NCBI RefSeq assembly: GCF_024138395.1
Contig: NZ_JAMYDU010000004.1
Span: forward strand, 62,001 to 126,000
Direction: 5' to 3'
DNA from: Pseudomonas mandelii
GTDB taxonomy: Bacteria; Pseudomonadota; Gammaproteobacteria; Pseudomonadales; Pseudomonadaceae
Length of the DNA stretch: 64,000 nucleotides
The position numbers were made by a program, and so were the translations under genes. Below, one piece after another: positions 42,881-52,831 of this stretch (the stretch's first letter is position 1; each line of letters opens with the position of its first letter). The notes under the pieces are model-generated. The model was given only the letters and a program-made list of their open reading frames with translations, made no database searches and was not told where the DNA came from.

Positions 42881-43702
42881 TTACATGCCGGTGCGGCCCA
42901 TCTGCGCAAAGAGCGCGCGCATCGCCACCAGGGAGGGGGTGTGGCTGCTGAAACCACCGTCGGCGACCAGAGTGGTGCCGGTTACAAAGGAGGATTCATC
43001 ACTGGCCAGGAACGCCACTACATCGGCGATCTGCCGAGGTGTGCCCAGCTCGGCAGTGCAGTGGTTGTCGCGCAGAATGTCGAGCACGGGTTCAGGCATT
43101 GCGTGCTCCGAGGGCGCCAGACCGATCTGCACGGCGTTGCCGCGAATGCCTTGCTTGCCGTACTGCGAGGCCACCATGCGCGGCAGCATCATCAGTCCCG
43201 CTTTGGAGGTGGCGTAGCCAGTCAGGGACATATCGCCCTGCATGCCCAGACCCGAGGTGGCGAAGATAATCGAGCCCTTGCCGTTCTCCAGCATGACTGG
43301 AATCACATGCTTGGTGCACAGCACCGCGCCACGCAGGTTGACGGCGATGGCGCGGTCCCAGGCCTGCATGTCGAGGTTGACGAAGTCGCGGTCCAGCTGA
43401 CGTTGCTCTGCATTCAGAATCGCCGCGTTGTTGTGCAGTATGTCGATACGGCCAAAACGCTCTTTCACCTGGGCGACCATCGCCCGAACGTCGTCTTCCG
43501 AGGACACATCCGTGGCGATCGCCAAGGCCTGATGCCCCGCGGCAAGCAGAGACTCGGCAACGGCCGTGGCCCCCTCGAAATTGATATCGACCACCGCAAT
43601 ACTTGCACCATGCGACGCCAATACCCGGGCGCACTCAGCGCCCAGGCCGCCACCGGAGCCGGTAATAATGGCTACTCGCCCTGCCAGTTTTCCTGTGCTC
43701 AT
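42881..43702 (-). CDS. Short-chain dehydrogenase/reductase
   Basis: A 273-residue SDR: ITGSGGGLGAECARVLA cofactor loop, HNNAAI, Ser in FATSGLGMQGDMS, and catalytic YATSK. The residues needed for catalysis are present. It is 30 bp after the enoyl-CoA hydratase stop and about 100 bp before the FAD oxidoreductase, all on the minus strand. It may act on a hydroxyacyl-CoA made by the neighbouring hydratase. Substrate unknown. Confidence 0.82.
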   Translation of the reverse strand: MSTGKLAGRVAIITGSGGGLGAECARVLASHGASIAVVDINFEGATAVAESLLAAGHQALAIATDVSSEDDVRAMVAQVKERFGRIDILHNNAAILNAEQRQLDRDFVNLDMQAWDRAIAVNLRGAVLCTKHVIPVMLENGKGSIIFATSGLGMQGDMSLTGYATSKAGLMMLPRMVASQYGKQGIRGNAVQIGLAPSEHAMPEPVLDILRDNHCTAELGTPRQIADVVAFLASDESSFVTGTTLVADGGFSSHTPSLVAMRALFAQMGRTGM

Positions 43703-43732
43703 GTCCTGTTCCTTATTGTTTTGGGTGGCGCT

Positions 43733-44551
43733 TTACTCGCCGGTAAAACGCGGTTCGCGCCGCTCGCTGAAAGCCTGGGCCGCTTCGCGGGCATCCTTGG
43801 TCGGGGCCAGCAAGGCGAACAGATCAAGCTCCAGGTCCAGGCCACGCTTAAGGTCCATGTCCAGCGCCGCGCGGGCCGCTTGTTTGACAAACGCCGACGC
43901 GGTGGGTGGTTTGCTGGCGATGCGCTGAGCAAAGGCCCGTACTTCGTCCAGCAGGCTGGCGTTGTCACTGGCCAAGCGGCTGACCAGGCCAATGCGCTGC
44001 GCTTGTTCGGCGCCCACCCGGTCACCGGTGAGCAACATGTCCAATGCCTGACCCGGCGCCACCACTCGGGAAAGTCGTTGCGTGCCGCCGCCACCGGGAA
44101 TCAGGCCCAGGCCGGTTTCCGGCAGGGCGAACACAGCATCGGGCGCGGCGAAACGGATGTCACACGCCAGTACCAGCTCCAGCCCACCGCCCATGCAGTA
44201 GCCATGGATGGCGGCGATAATCGGTTTGCTGATGCCATCCAGCGCTTCGATCCAGCGCACCTTTTCCATGCGCTGGCGCACTTGCAGACTCGACTCCGGA
44301 CCACGACGTTCCTTGATATCGGCGCCCGCACAAAAGCCCCGCTCGCCTTCCCCGCGAATCACGATCACGCGAATCTCAGGGTCTTGCTGCAACAGCGCCA
44401 GTGCCTGTGGAACGCCCTGGCGAATGTCGTCGTTGATGGCATTGATCTGCCGGGGTCGGGTCAGTACCACCCAGCCCACCATGGCATCACGCTCCAGGCG
44501 CACGGCATCGTTGATCAGCACGGGAGGCTGCTGGTTCTGCGCTGTGCTCAT
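43733..44551 (-). CDS. Enoyl-CoA hydratase
   Basis: A 272-residue crotonase. Oxyanion-hole segments are FCAGADIKERRGP and HGYCMGGGLELVLACDIRFA. The first catalytic Glu is present in PETGLGLIPGGGGTQRL; the second Glu position is Asp (ALDMLLTG). It should hydrate an enoyl-CoA. The ATG at 44551 overlaps the VOC gene stop by 4 bp; longer in-frame starts lie inside that gene. This copy is closer to classical hydratases than the one at 6159-6959. Confidence 0.85.
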   Translation of the reverse strand: MSTAQNQQPPVLINDAVRLERDAMVGWVVLTRPRQINAINDDIRQGVPQALALLQQDPEIRVIVIRGEGERGFCAGADIKERRGPESSLQVRQRMEKVRWIEALDGISKPIIAAIHGYCMGGGLELVLACDIRFAAPDAVFALPETGLGLIPGGGGTQRLSRVVAPGQALDMLLTGDRVGAEQAQRIGLVSRLASDNASLLDEVRAFAQRIASKPPTASAFVKQAARAALDMDLKRGLDLELDLFALLAPTKDAREAAQAFSERREPRFTGE

Positions 44552-45519
44552 GCGGGGCACTCCTCGAACTCGAAGACCTGGCCATTGAGTTCTTGTGGAT
44601 CGATCTTGATCAACGCACGGCCGCCCACAGCCTCCGAGGATTCGATCCACTGGAACCGGGTACCGCGGGCACGCAAGTCCTCGGCCTTGGCGGCCAGGTC
44701 GTTGACACCGATGCGGATGTAGTACGGACCCGGGCCCCAGTTATTGACGTAATGGCCGGCGTCGGTGTTCCAGTAGGTAGCCTCGAGTACATCGAGGGTG
44801 GCGCTGTTGGGCACGGTGAACCCCATACGCGCACGGCGGTAACCTTCGCTACCGATCGTCTCTACCGGGCCGCTCGGTTCCCAGTCGAGGTTGGTCGATA
44901 CCTTGCGCAGGGTTTCATCGAGGTCGCGTACCAGGAAGCCACGGGCGGTGACGCGCACCATGTCGCCGGGCTTGAGATCGCGCGGTTGCATTGGTGGCAA
45001 CTGGTAGGTTTCCGGCGGCATCTGCAACGGCTCGGTCGGCATGATTTCAATGCACAGGCCGCCATCCACAGTGGGTTGGTAATACGGTTGCTCGGGGGTA
45101 GCACCCAGCCATAGGCGATCGAACGGCATTTCCGGGGTGCGCTGCGCCATGCGGAACGGCAAGCGACGACGCATCAATTTGTCCACCAGCGCGTCAAACT
45201 TGTCCCCGTGCAGAGCCAGCACGATGGAGTGAGTGATCATCGGCCGGTGATGCCCCTGGAAATCTTTCAGACTTTCCAGAAAATCATGGAACAACGGGTC
45301 GCCAGGGTTAGGGCGATCCAGGTGCCACTGCGGTTCGATGCGCGTTGGCGACACCGCCAGGGATTTGTGTACCCGCAGAAAATGCGCAATGTACGGGTGA
45401 TTATCGAACGCCTGACGCCAGCGCTCGTGTTTGTAGATCCCGAGCTTGTCGACCAACATTTCCGTCATGCCGTCCGGGTCTGGAACCATCATGTCGGCAC
45501 TCATCAATAACTCGAACAT
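44548..45519 (-). CDS. VOC (glyoxalase/dioxygenase-fold) protein
   Basis: A 323-residue protein with two VOC-like halves. The N-terminal half holds MITHSIVLALHGDKFDALVD and LCIEIMPTEPLQ, where His and Glu may bind metal. The C-terminal half begins MVRVTARGFLVRDLDETLRK and ends with ELNGQVFEFEE. The His-His-Glu triad of extradiol dioxygenases is not clearly present, so it may be an isomerase, hydrolase or epimerase. It is coupled to the hydratase gene by an ATGA overlap. I do not recognise the exact subfamily. Confidence 0.72.
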   Translation of the reverse strand: MFELLMSADMMVPDPDGMTEMLVDKLGIYKHERWRQAFDNHPYIAHFLRVHKSLAVSPTRIEPQWHLDRPNPGDPLFHDFLESLKDFQGHHRPMITHSIVLALHGDKFDALVDKLMRRRLPFRMAQRTPEMPFDRLWLGATPEQPYYQPTVDGGLCIEIMPTEPLQMPPETYQLPPMQPRDLKPGDMVRVTARGFLVRDLDETLRKVSTNLDWEPSGPVETIGSEGYRRARMGFTVPNSATLDVLEATYWNTDAGHYVNNWGPGPYYIRIGVNDLAAKAEDLRARGTRFQWIESSEAVGGRALIKIDPQELNGQVFEFEECPA

Positions 45520-45566
45520 CTTTATCTCCTTGCAATTGCCAGCCAGGGCCTGAGCCCGGCTATTAG

Positions 45567-48098
45567 TCAGCGGGCACGCCGGGGTAAGGCGAGCTCAGTC
45601 AATGAGTGTGTAGGTGCGCCGGCCGCGGGTTTACGCGGTTCCTGCTGCGCGCGGGCGTCTTCAAGGTCGAGGGTCACTCCGGCCTTGGAATTACCCTTGG
45701 GATTGAGCAGGTAATGCGACAGGGCCGGGATCAACACCAGCGCACCGAGCATGTTCCACAGGAACATGAAGGTCAGCAGAATGCCCATGTCCGCCTGGAA
45801 CTTGATCGGCGACCAGGCCCAGGTAATCACCCCCGCGGCCATGGTCAGGCCCACCAGTGCGACGACACGGCCGGTGAAGTCCAGCGAGCGGCGATAGGCG
45901 ACGGCCAGGCTGCCACCACGTTCCTGTACCGCCAGTTGCACGCTCAGCAGATACAACGCGTAATCCACACCGACACCGACACCCACGGCGATGACCGGCA
46001 AGGTGGCCACTTTCAGGCCGATGCCCAACCAGACCATCAGCGCCTTGCAGATGATCGTGGTCATCAGCAGAGGAATCAGTGCAACCAGAGTTGCGCGCCA
46101 ACTGCGGAAGGTCAGAAGGCACAGCAAGGCCGTGGCGCCATACACCGCCAGGTACATCGTGATGATGCCCTTCTCCACCTCGATGTTAGTGGCGGCCTCG
46201 ATGCCGGCATTACCCGCGGCCAACAGGAATTCCACGGGCTGTTCAGCGTCGGCGGCGGTGTTGTTTTCCTTGGCAAATTCTTCGGAAACCTTCAATACCC
46301 GGCTCAGGGTGTCCGCCTTGTGATCTGCCAAATAGGCAATCAATGGGGTGACCGAGCACTGCTGGTTAGTGATTCCCGGAGCGGAAATCATCGCCGCATC
46401 CACCGCCGAGTTGGTGATCGCCTGGTCACGGCTGATGCTCAACCATTTCGGGCTGCCTTCAGCCATGCCGGAGCTGATCATCCGCACGGTTTCGGCCAGC
46501 GACTGGGTCGTTTGTACGCCTGGCGTCTGGCGCAGGCGCCAGGCCAGTTTGTCCATGCTCTGCAGCGATTGGTACAGACGGCAGCTGTCTTCATTGGTCT
46601 TCATGATGACTACGAACTGGTCACTGGAAAGTCCGTAGTGACTGGTGATGTAGGCGTTGTCGCGGTTATAGCGCGAATCCGCACGCAACTCGGGTGCACC
46701 GGGGTCCAGATCGCCCACCTTGAGATGCATCATCACCACGCTGCCCAGCAGGGTCACCAACAGCGACAAGGCAATGACCGCTGTGGCCGCCGGCCGTTCG
46801 GTGAAGCGGTCGAGACCACGCCAGATATGCCCAAGCAAACCTCGGTTGGCTTCGTCGGCCTGGTCTTTGGCGATGGCGATACGCGCGGCTTTTTTACTGA
46901 CACCGAGATACGACAGTGCCACCGGAATCAGCAGCAGCTTGGTGAAAATCAGCACGGCGACACCGATGCTGGTGGTCAGGGCCAGGTCGCGGATCACTGG
47001 AATATCAATAATCACCAGCACGGCAAAACCGACGATATTGGTCAGTAGCGCGGTCAGGCCCGTGAGGAACAAACGGCGGAAGGTATATCGCGCGGCCACA
47101 TACTTATGGGTGCCACGGCCAATATCCTGGAGGATGCCGTTCATCTTCTGCGTGCCATGGGAAATCCCGATGGCAAAAATCAGGAACGGCACCAGAATCG
47201 AGTAAGGGTCCAGCTCGTAGCCGAGGATTTGCATCAAACCCAACAGCCACACCACACCCGCCACCGCCACACTCACCAGCAACAGAGTGCTACGCAAGCA
47301 ACGGGTATAGAAATAGACGAACAGGCCTGCGATAACCACGGAGGCGCCAAAGAACAGCATCACCGAATACAGACCGTCGATCAGGTCACCGACCAGCTTG
47401 CTGAAACCGACAATGTGGATGCCCACCTTGTCACTTTCCAGCGAGCGAATCTGTGCTTCCAGTTGCTTGGAAAAATCACCGTAGTCCAGTGGTTTTCCGG
47501 TCTGCGGATTGGTATCGAGCAGTGGCGCGACAATCATGCTCGACCGGCCGTCGTTAGCCACCAGATTACCGATAATGCCGGCGCGCATAACGTTGCGGCG
47601 CAGCGCCTTTATCGACTTATCGCTGCCGTCGTAATCCGATGGCATCACCGCACCGCCATCAATGCCCTCCTCCGTCACTTCTTTCCAGCGAACGATGGGC
47701 ATCCACAGCGACTTCATCCAGGAGCGGTCGATACCGGGGATCAGATACAAGGTGTCGTTGACCTTCTGCAGCGCCAGCAAGTAGTCGGCGTCGTAGATGT
47801 CACCGGTCTTGTTTTCCACCACCACGCGAATGCTGTTACCCAGGCCCGGTAGCTGGTTTTTATAGGCCAGGTAATTCTTGATGTACGGGCTGGAGCTGGG
47901 AATCATTTTCTCGAAGCTGGCGTTCACCTGAAGCTGTGTAGCAAAGAAGCCCAACACCACGGTGGCGAGCAAGCAGGCAACGACGACGACCATGCGATGA
48001 CGGAAAATCACCCGTTCAAACCAGCCACCGGAGTTCTTGTCAAAGTCCTCCAGGTTGGCAATCACTGGCATCCCGCTGTTGAATTTTTGCTCGACCAT
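45567..48098 (-). CDS. RND-superfamily transporter (MMPL/HpnN-like)
   Basis: An 843-residue inner-membrane protein with about 12 membrane segments. A first TM near residues 35-55 precedes a large periplasmic loop (VNASFEKMIPSSSPYIKNYL), then a block of five TMs near 240-410, a second TM near 440, a second periplasmic loop and a final block near 680-810. It resembles MMPL/hopanoid-type RND pumps moving lipids or hydrophobic acids. It is part of a four-gene set with YCF48-like, DUF1329 and DUF1302 genes that recurs in degraders of steroids and other hydrophobic compounds. The direction of transport is unknown. Confidence 0.85.
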   Translation of the reverse strand: MVEQKFNSGMPVIANLEDFDKNSGGWFERVIFRHRMVVVVACLLATVVLGFFATQLQVNASFEKMIPSSSPYIKNYLAYKNQLPGLGNSIRVVVENKTGDIYDADYLLALQKVNDTLYLIPGIDRSWMKSLWMPIVRWKEVTEEGIDGGAVMPSDYDGSDKSIKALRRNVMRAGIIGNLVANDGRSSMIVAPLLDTNPQTGKPLDYGDFSKQLEAQIRSLESDKVGIHIVGFSKLVGDLIDGLYSVMLFFGASVVIAGLFVYFYTRCLRSTLLLVSVAVAGVVWLLGLMQILGYELDPYSILVPFLIFAIGISHGTQKMNGILQDIGRGTHKYVAARYTFRRLFLTGLTALLTNIVGFAVLVIIDIPVIRDLALTTSIGVAVLIFTKLLLIPVALSYLGVSKKAARIAIAKDQADEANRGLLGHIWRGLDRFTERPAATAVIALSLLVTLLGSVVMMHLKVGDLDPGAPELRADSRYNRDNAYITSHYGLSSDQFVVIMKTNEDSCRLYQSLQSMDKLAWRLRQTPGVQTTQSLAETVRMISSGMAEGSPKWLSISRDQAITNSAVDAAMISAPGITNQQCSVTPLIAYLADHKADTLSRVLKVSEEFAKENNTAADAEQPVEFLLAAGNAGIEAATNIEVEKGIITMYLAVYGATALLCLLTFRSWRATLVALIPLLMTTIICKALMVWLGIGLKVATLPVIAVGVGVGVDYALYLLSVQLAVQERGGSLAVAYRRSLDFTGRVVALVGLTMAAGVITWAWSPIKFQADMGILLTFMFLWNMLGALVLIPALSHYLLNPKGNSKAGVTLDLEDARAQQEPRKPAAGAPTHSLTELALPRRAR

Positions 48099-48133
48099 TT
48101 TTTCTTTCTCGTAGGGGAATCGTGCCGACGGCG

Positions 48134-49264
48134 TTAGTTGGCCTGGGCGATATCGATGACCTTGGCACCGCTGAAGCGCGTGACAACCAGGCTTCCAGCC
48201 TGTTTGGTGGCACTGGCTGCATACACCTCGCCTACCCGCGCATCTGCCAGCGGGCTGACCTGCAAACTCTGCCGGTCAACACTGACCAGCTGCCCACCCT
48301 GGCTCACGACGATCAAGGCGTTGCCCTGCTCGACGATGCTGACCAGGCTGCTATTGAGATGGGTTTCCACAGGCTGCCACTGCTGGCCGTCATCACGGCT
48401 GGCAAACAGATTGCCGCGCAGTCCGTAGGCCAGTAGCAGATGATCAAAGGCGCGGACGCCGAAGTAGGTGCCGGTGTAGGGCGTATCGATTTTCACGAAA
48501 CGTTGTTGCTGACCGTCAAGACGCAGCAACAGGCCCTGTTCACCACCGATATAAAAAGTGCCGGCATGCTCCGCCAGGCCATACAGGTGCATGCGCCGAT
48601 CGTTGTCACTGCGCTCGATCCATGGCTCCCAGTTCTGGCCGTTATCAGTGCTGTGTAACAACATGCCAAAGGCACCCACGGCAAATCCGCTGCCGTGTTC
48701 ATTGAACATCACATCCAGAAACGGTGCGGCCAACACGTCCGGCGTCGCCGAGGTACTGGCGGCCATTGCAACTTCCTTGAGCACCAGGGCTGCGGATTCA
48801 TCGCCCTTTTCGGCCCGCGGGCCGTAGTAAGCGTTGAGCAACGTCAACAGGCGGCGCCCGTCAAGTTGCACCTGCCAGCTGTCACCACCATCGGTGGTGT
48901 GCATTACCAGAGCGTCGTGACCGACGATCCAGCCATTGCGCTCATCGCGAAACCGTACTTGCACCAGATCGCTTGAAACCGGACTGTCGACCTGTTGCCA
49001 GGTTCGGCCTTCATCGGTGGAGCGCTGGATCAGTCCATGCAGGCCGACACTGATCATCGCTTCGCCAGCCCTGGCGACCGACAGCAAAGGTGCGGGCAGG
49101 CGTTCGTCCACCCGCTGCGCCGGCACGTCCAGCGAATCGGTGGACGACGCAACTGCGCTATAGGCAGGCGTCGTCACCCATGAACTCGCGCCGACGGTCA
49201 ATGCGACAGCCAGTAGCAGGCGCGACGTGGAGAGGTGAAAAGAAGCAAGGCAAGGGCTAGTCAT
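48134..49264 (-). CDS. YCF48/BNR-repeat beta-propeller protein, exported
   Basis: A 376-residue protein with an N-terminal signal sequence (LLLAVALTVGASSWVTTPAYSA). Repeated propeller blades are marked by GLIQRSTDEGRTWQQVDSP, LVMHTTDGGDSWQVQLDG and MLLHSTDNGQNWEPW. The Asp-box like S/T-x-D-x-G-x-T-W repeats show at least four blades. The YCF48 family includes photosystem II assembly factors, but in this RND-linked setting it is probably a periplasmic scaffold or adaptor. It lies 35 bp before the RND gene. Confidence 0.82.
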   Translation of the reverse strand: MTSPCLASFHLSTSRLLLAVALTVGASSWVTTPAYSAVASSTDSLDVPAQRVDERLPAPLLSVARAGEAMISVGLHGLIQRSTDEGRTWQQVDSPVSSDLVQVRFRDERNGWIVGHDALVMHTTDGGDSWQVQLDGRRLLTLLNAYYGPRAEKGDESAALVLKEVAMAASTSATPDVLAAPFLDVMFNEHGSGFAVGAFGMLLHSTDNGQNWEPWIERSDNDRRMHLYGLAEHAGTFYIGGEQGLLLRLDGQQQRFVKIDTPYTGTYFGVRAFDHLLLAYGLRGNLFASRDDGQQWQPVETHLNSSLVSIVEQGNALIVVSQGGQLVSVDRQSLQVSPLADARVGEVYAASATKQAGSLVVTRFSGAKVIDIAQAN

Positions 49265-49359
49265 TATTTTTATTCCTTAACCATCCCGCGTGGCAAACCC
49301 ACCTGTTCTGCCTACCAGGCTTGATGCGCAAACCGGCAGGCGGGACAGGCGAAATCACG

Positions 49360-50721
49360 TCAGCGCTGAGTCACCCGGGCCACAATGGCTTCAGGGTTCA
49401 TGTCACGCTCGGAAAGTGGTTTGTCGACGAACTTGTAGCCGCCCTTCAAACCATCGTTGAGCAGCGCGTACATGCCTTTGTTGAAGTCATAAACGACGTT
49501 CTTCACGTTGTAGGGAATGTTCTTGTCGTAGAGCTGAACACCACTGAGAAAGATCGAGCGATACAACGCGCCGCTCTTGTCCCAGGCGTCATACAGGCCA
49601 ACGCCGAAGGTATCTTCATCCAGGTAATAGGTGCGCTTGCTGTAGACGTGACGCATACCCGGCTTCAACGTCGCCTCCACGACCCACACCCGATGCAGTT
49701 CCCAGCGCTCGTTCGCCGGGTTGGCGTGGTGCGGCATGAACTGATCTTCCTGCTTATTGACGCCGAAGTAGAATTTGTAAGCGTTGTAAGGGATGTACAT
49801 TTCTTTGCGGCCGACCAGTTTGTAGTCGAACCGGTCCTGACTGCCGGAGAACATTTGCAGCTCGTCGAACAGCGTCACACCACCCTGGCTGGCCACCGGT
49901 GTATCGAAGGCGAACTCCGGCGCCAGTTTGACCCGACGCTGACCCGGGGAATAGCTGAAGGAGCGACGCGCCTTGGCCAGCGGATCGAGGAAGTCAGTCA
50001 GTACAACCACTTCACCGGAGCGCCGCGCTGGATAGTCATTGCGCGAGAACACCCGGGCATACATCAGTGGATCGCGATCCTGCTGAGTCACCTGGTAGTA
50101 AGGAGTTTCCTCAAAGGTCGCCTGTTCGGCGGTTTTGGTGATCGAGCCGTTTGCGTCGACTACCCAGCTGTTGGAAGAAGACGTGGTCGAGTAGCCGGTG
50201 CCGATCTTGTAACGCACCTGCTGGTTCCACATCACTTCGTTGCCGGTCTTCGGAATCGGGAATGGCAGACCGCCACGGCAGGATGGATCAACGGCCAGGC
50301 CGTCCTTCTGGATCTTGCAGCCGCTGGCGTTACGAACAGTGGCGTCGAGTACCGCCTGGGGATAGGCGGTCGTACGGTGGCTTGGATAGACGTCGATGTA
50401 ATAGGTCGGGTATTTCTTGATCAGGGTCTTTTGCCCTTCACTGAGCTTGTCCCCGTACTTGTCGACGTTTTTGGCATCAATGCGAAACAGTGGTTTCTCA
50501 TCCTTGAACGGGTCGATCCAGAACCCGCTATCAGGTACGAAGCCGGCCGGTGCCTTGGTCAGGCCGCCGTCATAGGCAGGAATGGTGCCCTCGGCGTTAC
50601 CCGCCTTGATCGCCCCGAACGGGGTGAGGCTTTTGCCCAGTTCCGAGGCATCACCGCCTGCCGCCAGGGTGTAGGTCGCCATGCTCATCAGGGCAATGGA
50701 TAAGGCAAGTTGTCGTTTCAT
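49360..50721 (-). CDS. DUF1329 outer-membrane-associated protein
   Basis: A 453-residue DUF1329 protein with a signal peptide (KRQLALSIALMSMATYTLAA). Typical features are ELGKSLTPFGAIKAGNAEG after the signal, a Trp/Tyr-rich beta body and FVDKPLSERDMNPEAIVARV near the end. The fold is LolA/LolB-like, suggesting binding of a hydrophobic ligand in the periplasm. ATG 50721 has GGAGA 8 bp upstream; a GTG one codon earlier is less likely. It is always next to DUF1302 in such clusters, 29 bp apart here. Confidence 0.85.
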   Translation of the reverse strand: MKRQLALSIALMSMATYTLAAGGDASELGKSLTPFGAIKAGNAEGTIPAYDGGLTKAPAGFVPDSGFWIDPFKDEKPLFRIDAKNVDKYGDKLSEGQKTLIKKYPTYYIDVYPSHRTTAYPQAVLDATVRNASGCKIQKDGLAVDPSCRGGLPFPIPKTGNEVMWNQQVRYKIGTGYSTTSSSNSWVVDANGSITKTAEQATFEETPYYQVTQQDRDPLMYARVFSRNDYPARRSGEVVVLTDFLDPLAKARRSFSYSPGQRRVKLAPEFAFDTPVASQGGVTLFDELQMFSGSQDRFDYKLVGRKEMYIPYNAYKFYFGVNKQEDQFMPHHANPANERWELHRVWVVEATLKPGMRHVYSKRTYYLDEDTFGVGLYDAWDKSGALYRSIFLSGVQLYDKNIPYNVKNVVYDFNKGMYALLNDGLKGGYKFVDKPLSERDMNPEAIVARVTQR

Positions 50722-50750
50722 CACACGTTCTCCGATTCTTATTGGATTTG

Positions 50751-52412
50751 TCAGAAGGAGGTCTTGAAGGTAAACGCCAGCCAGCCGCGGTCGGTGCCAC
50801 CAACGTTGCCGTTGCCAGCGACTGTGCCATTGGCCAGGGTTTTCGAACGGGCATCGGTATCGGCATAACGCAGGCCGAACTCATACAGCTGGGCATAGGT
50901 GAGTTTGACGCCGACAGAGTACGACAGCGCGCCTTCGTTGCCGCCGCCGGCAGTCGGTGCATTACCATGCAGGCCATAATTGACTGTCAGCGGAACGTCC
51001 ATATCCCAGGACGGGAAGATTGAAATGTACTGCGGGGTGTAGTTGACGGCGACGGCGTAGTAGTTTTTCGACGAGCAACCGTCGGACTCATCGCCGGAAC
51101 CGGCGATGCGTGGGGTTCTGGCATTGGTGCAACCGCTCTCGCCCACGCCTTTGTACAACTCTTCGTGCTCGGTCACTCGCTGCAAGTGGCTGTAAGCGAA
51201 CTCACCGACCAGCGTAGCGTTATCCGAAATGAAGTTGCGCGGTACGCCGTAAACAGCGTTGGCGATAAAGTGGATCGTGTCGCCACGAGGACCTTCATCA
51301 TCCAGGGCACTGACACCGGTAGCGTTCAACGCGCCGTTCATCCGATAGGACAACTCGGAACCTACCGCCACAGTATTGAAGACCCGGGCGAAACTCAGAC
51401 CCGCTAGCTTCACGCCACGTGGGTAAACCACCCGATAAGAACCCAATGCGGCTTTGACTTGCGGGGCCAACCAAGGCTGGTAGTCGTCGAACTGACGGTA
51501 GTAGGCGCCAAAGGTCGATTCAATTTCTTCGACGTTGAGTTTGCCCATCACACCCCAGTTCTTGCCATCACGCCCGAAGCGCGAATCCTGACGCTGCAGC
51601 GTCGCGCCGTTGGCAGCCACCGGCAATTGGTCCGGGCCTTCGAACAAAGGGTCGGCGCCGCCGAAATAAGTGCCACCGAAGGGGATACGCGTAGGCTCCC
51701 ATTCATAGAAGTACTGAGCGGCAACGGAGAGATGGTCCGTGACCTGCGCCTTGGCCGACAATTGCCCGACCGGCAGGAACACTTCCTTGGTTTCGATACC
51801 TGGGCTGGTGGAGGCTTTTACGCCATCGCTGGGGGCCTGGGAATAAGACACGGCATGAGCGCCGAAGAGCAGACTCTCGCCCCAATAATTGGTGTGGCGG
51901 CCGACTTTCACGTTGACCGGCGTGTCGCCGATGTTGAAGTTGCGCCAGACGAACGCGTCGAGTATCTCGCCCGAAGGCCCGTTCATATAGCGATCCACTT
52001 CATTGCTGTATTTGTTGTTGTGATAGCTGGTGGCGAAGCCGGGAACGTTACTGCTCACTGTGTCGTCGTGATAAGCCTGGTCAAACCAGGCGGCGGCACT
52101 GAGTCGGGCACCCCATTCGTTGAGGTAGGAAAAATCGAACTCACTAAACAGATCGAGGCGATTTGTCACAATATCGCCTTTATCGAACTTCCCATCCGAT
52201 TCGTCGAAGTTCGTCGTGTTCATGATGTGACTGTCTTGACTGTCGGTCCGCATCCCGAGGTTGTAACGGACCGTATTGTCCCAACGCACGCGGTAGTCTG
52301 GGTTCGACATGTCGAACGAGGCCGCCATCAAACCCTGTGCATTGCCAACCATCAACAGTGTCAGCGCACCTTGAGTCAGCACCCGCCGACTCTGCTTGGT
52401 CTTCTCTTTCAT
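50751..52412 (-). CDS. DUF1302 outer-membrane beta-barrel protein
   Basis: A 553-residue protein with a signal peptide ending near GLMAASFD. A body of amphipathic beta strands follows, closing with a C-terminal Phe (WLAFTFKTSF), the outer-membrane insertion signal. DUF1302 proteins are porin-like and occur with DUF1329, YCF48-like and RND genes. I infer an outer-membrane channel for resin acids or their waste. ATG 52412 has AAGGTAG upstream; the in-frame GTG at 52418 is weaker. It is the first gene of the four-gene minus-strand envelope operon. Confidence 0.85.
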   Translation of the reverse strand: MKEKTKQSRRVLTQGALTLLMVGNAQGLMAASFDMSNPDYRVRWDNTVRYNLGMRTDSQDSHIMNTTNFDESDGKFDKGDIVTNRLDLFSEFDFSYLNEWGARLSAAAWFDQAYHDDTVSSNVPGFATSYHNNKYSNEVDRYMNGPSGEILDAFVWRNFNIGDTPVNVKVGRHTNYWGESLLFGAHAVSYSQAPSDGVKASTSPGIETKEVFLPVGQLSAKAQVTDHLSVAAQYFYEWEPTRIPFGGTYFGGADPLFEGPDQLPVAANGATLQRQDSRFGRDGKNWGVMGKLNVEEIESTFGAYYRQFDDYQPWLAPQVKAALGSYRVVYPRGVKLAGLSFARVFNTVAVGSELSYRMNGALNATGVSALDDEGPRGDTIHFIANAVYGVPRNFISDNATLVGEFAYSHLQRVTEHEELYKGVGESGCTNARTPRIAGSGDESDGCSSKNYYAVAVNYTPQYISIFPSWDMDVPLTVNYGLHGNAPTAGGGNEGALSYSVGVKLTYAQLYEFGLRYADTDARSKTLANGTVAGNGNVGGTDRGWLAFTFKTSF

Positions 52413-52718
52413 ACACACTACCTTTTATTTTTATTTTCAGTCGTTAAGTGCATTCAAACAGTCCTTCCAGCGATCTGCGAAATCCCACAGGATCGTTTGC
52501 AAGTCCCGCCTGGACAGTCCGCTCACGAGGCCTGGCACGCTCCAGGACCACTTTCCTCCTCAGCTGAAGTTACCGTAACGGATCAGAATCAAAAATTCCA
52601 CATAAAGATTGCAGTTCTCTATACAGAATTTTATTCGCAATTCCTTGAGTACGGTTTCAGCCAAAGGCGACGTCAGGATCAATACTGCACACAAAATTCA
52701 TAAACGTTCAAATAATCT

Positions 52719-52747
52719 TTGACGCTTTTCTTCTTTGGGCTTTCAAT
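52719..52747 (+). promoter_or_regulatory. Candidate sigma-70 promoter in the 413-bp divergent gap
   Basis: TTGACG (52719-52724) and TTCAAT (52742-52747) are 17 bp apart, 85 bp before the plus-strand SDR. The gap 52413-52831 lies between that SDR and the divergent DUF1302 operon. It has AT-rich stretches but no gene and no clear copy of the island-wide palindrome. Confidence 0.35.
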
Positions 52748-52831
52748 AGCCCTGGCTAACCCACTGAATTCGTGGCGTTCGGCAGGAAAAACGGCAATTG
52801 AACCGGCAGAAAAAAAACAAGAGGAGCCACC

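Noticed and set aside
42563..44722. A 719-codon open frame on the plus strand
   Set aside because: It lies antisense to the SDR, hydratase and FAD oxidoreductase genes, which have clear motifs; its translation is His/Gln/Arg-rich with no family pattern, as expected of a GC-rich shadow frame.
52600..52650. A possible further copy of the island operator upstream of the DUF1302 operon
   Set aside because: A TATACA half is present, but the sequence at the right spacing (AATTCC) does not match TGTNCA.
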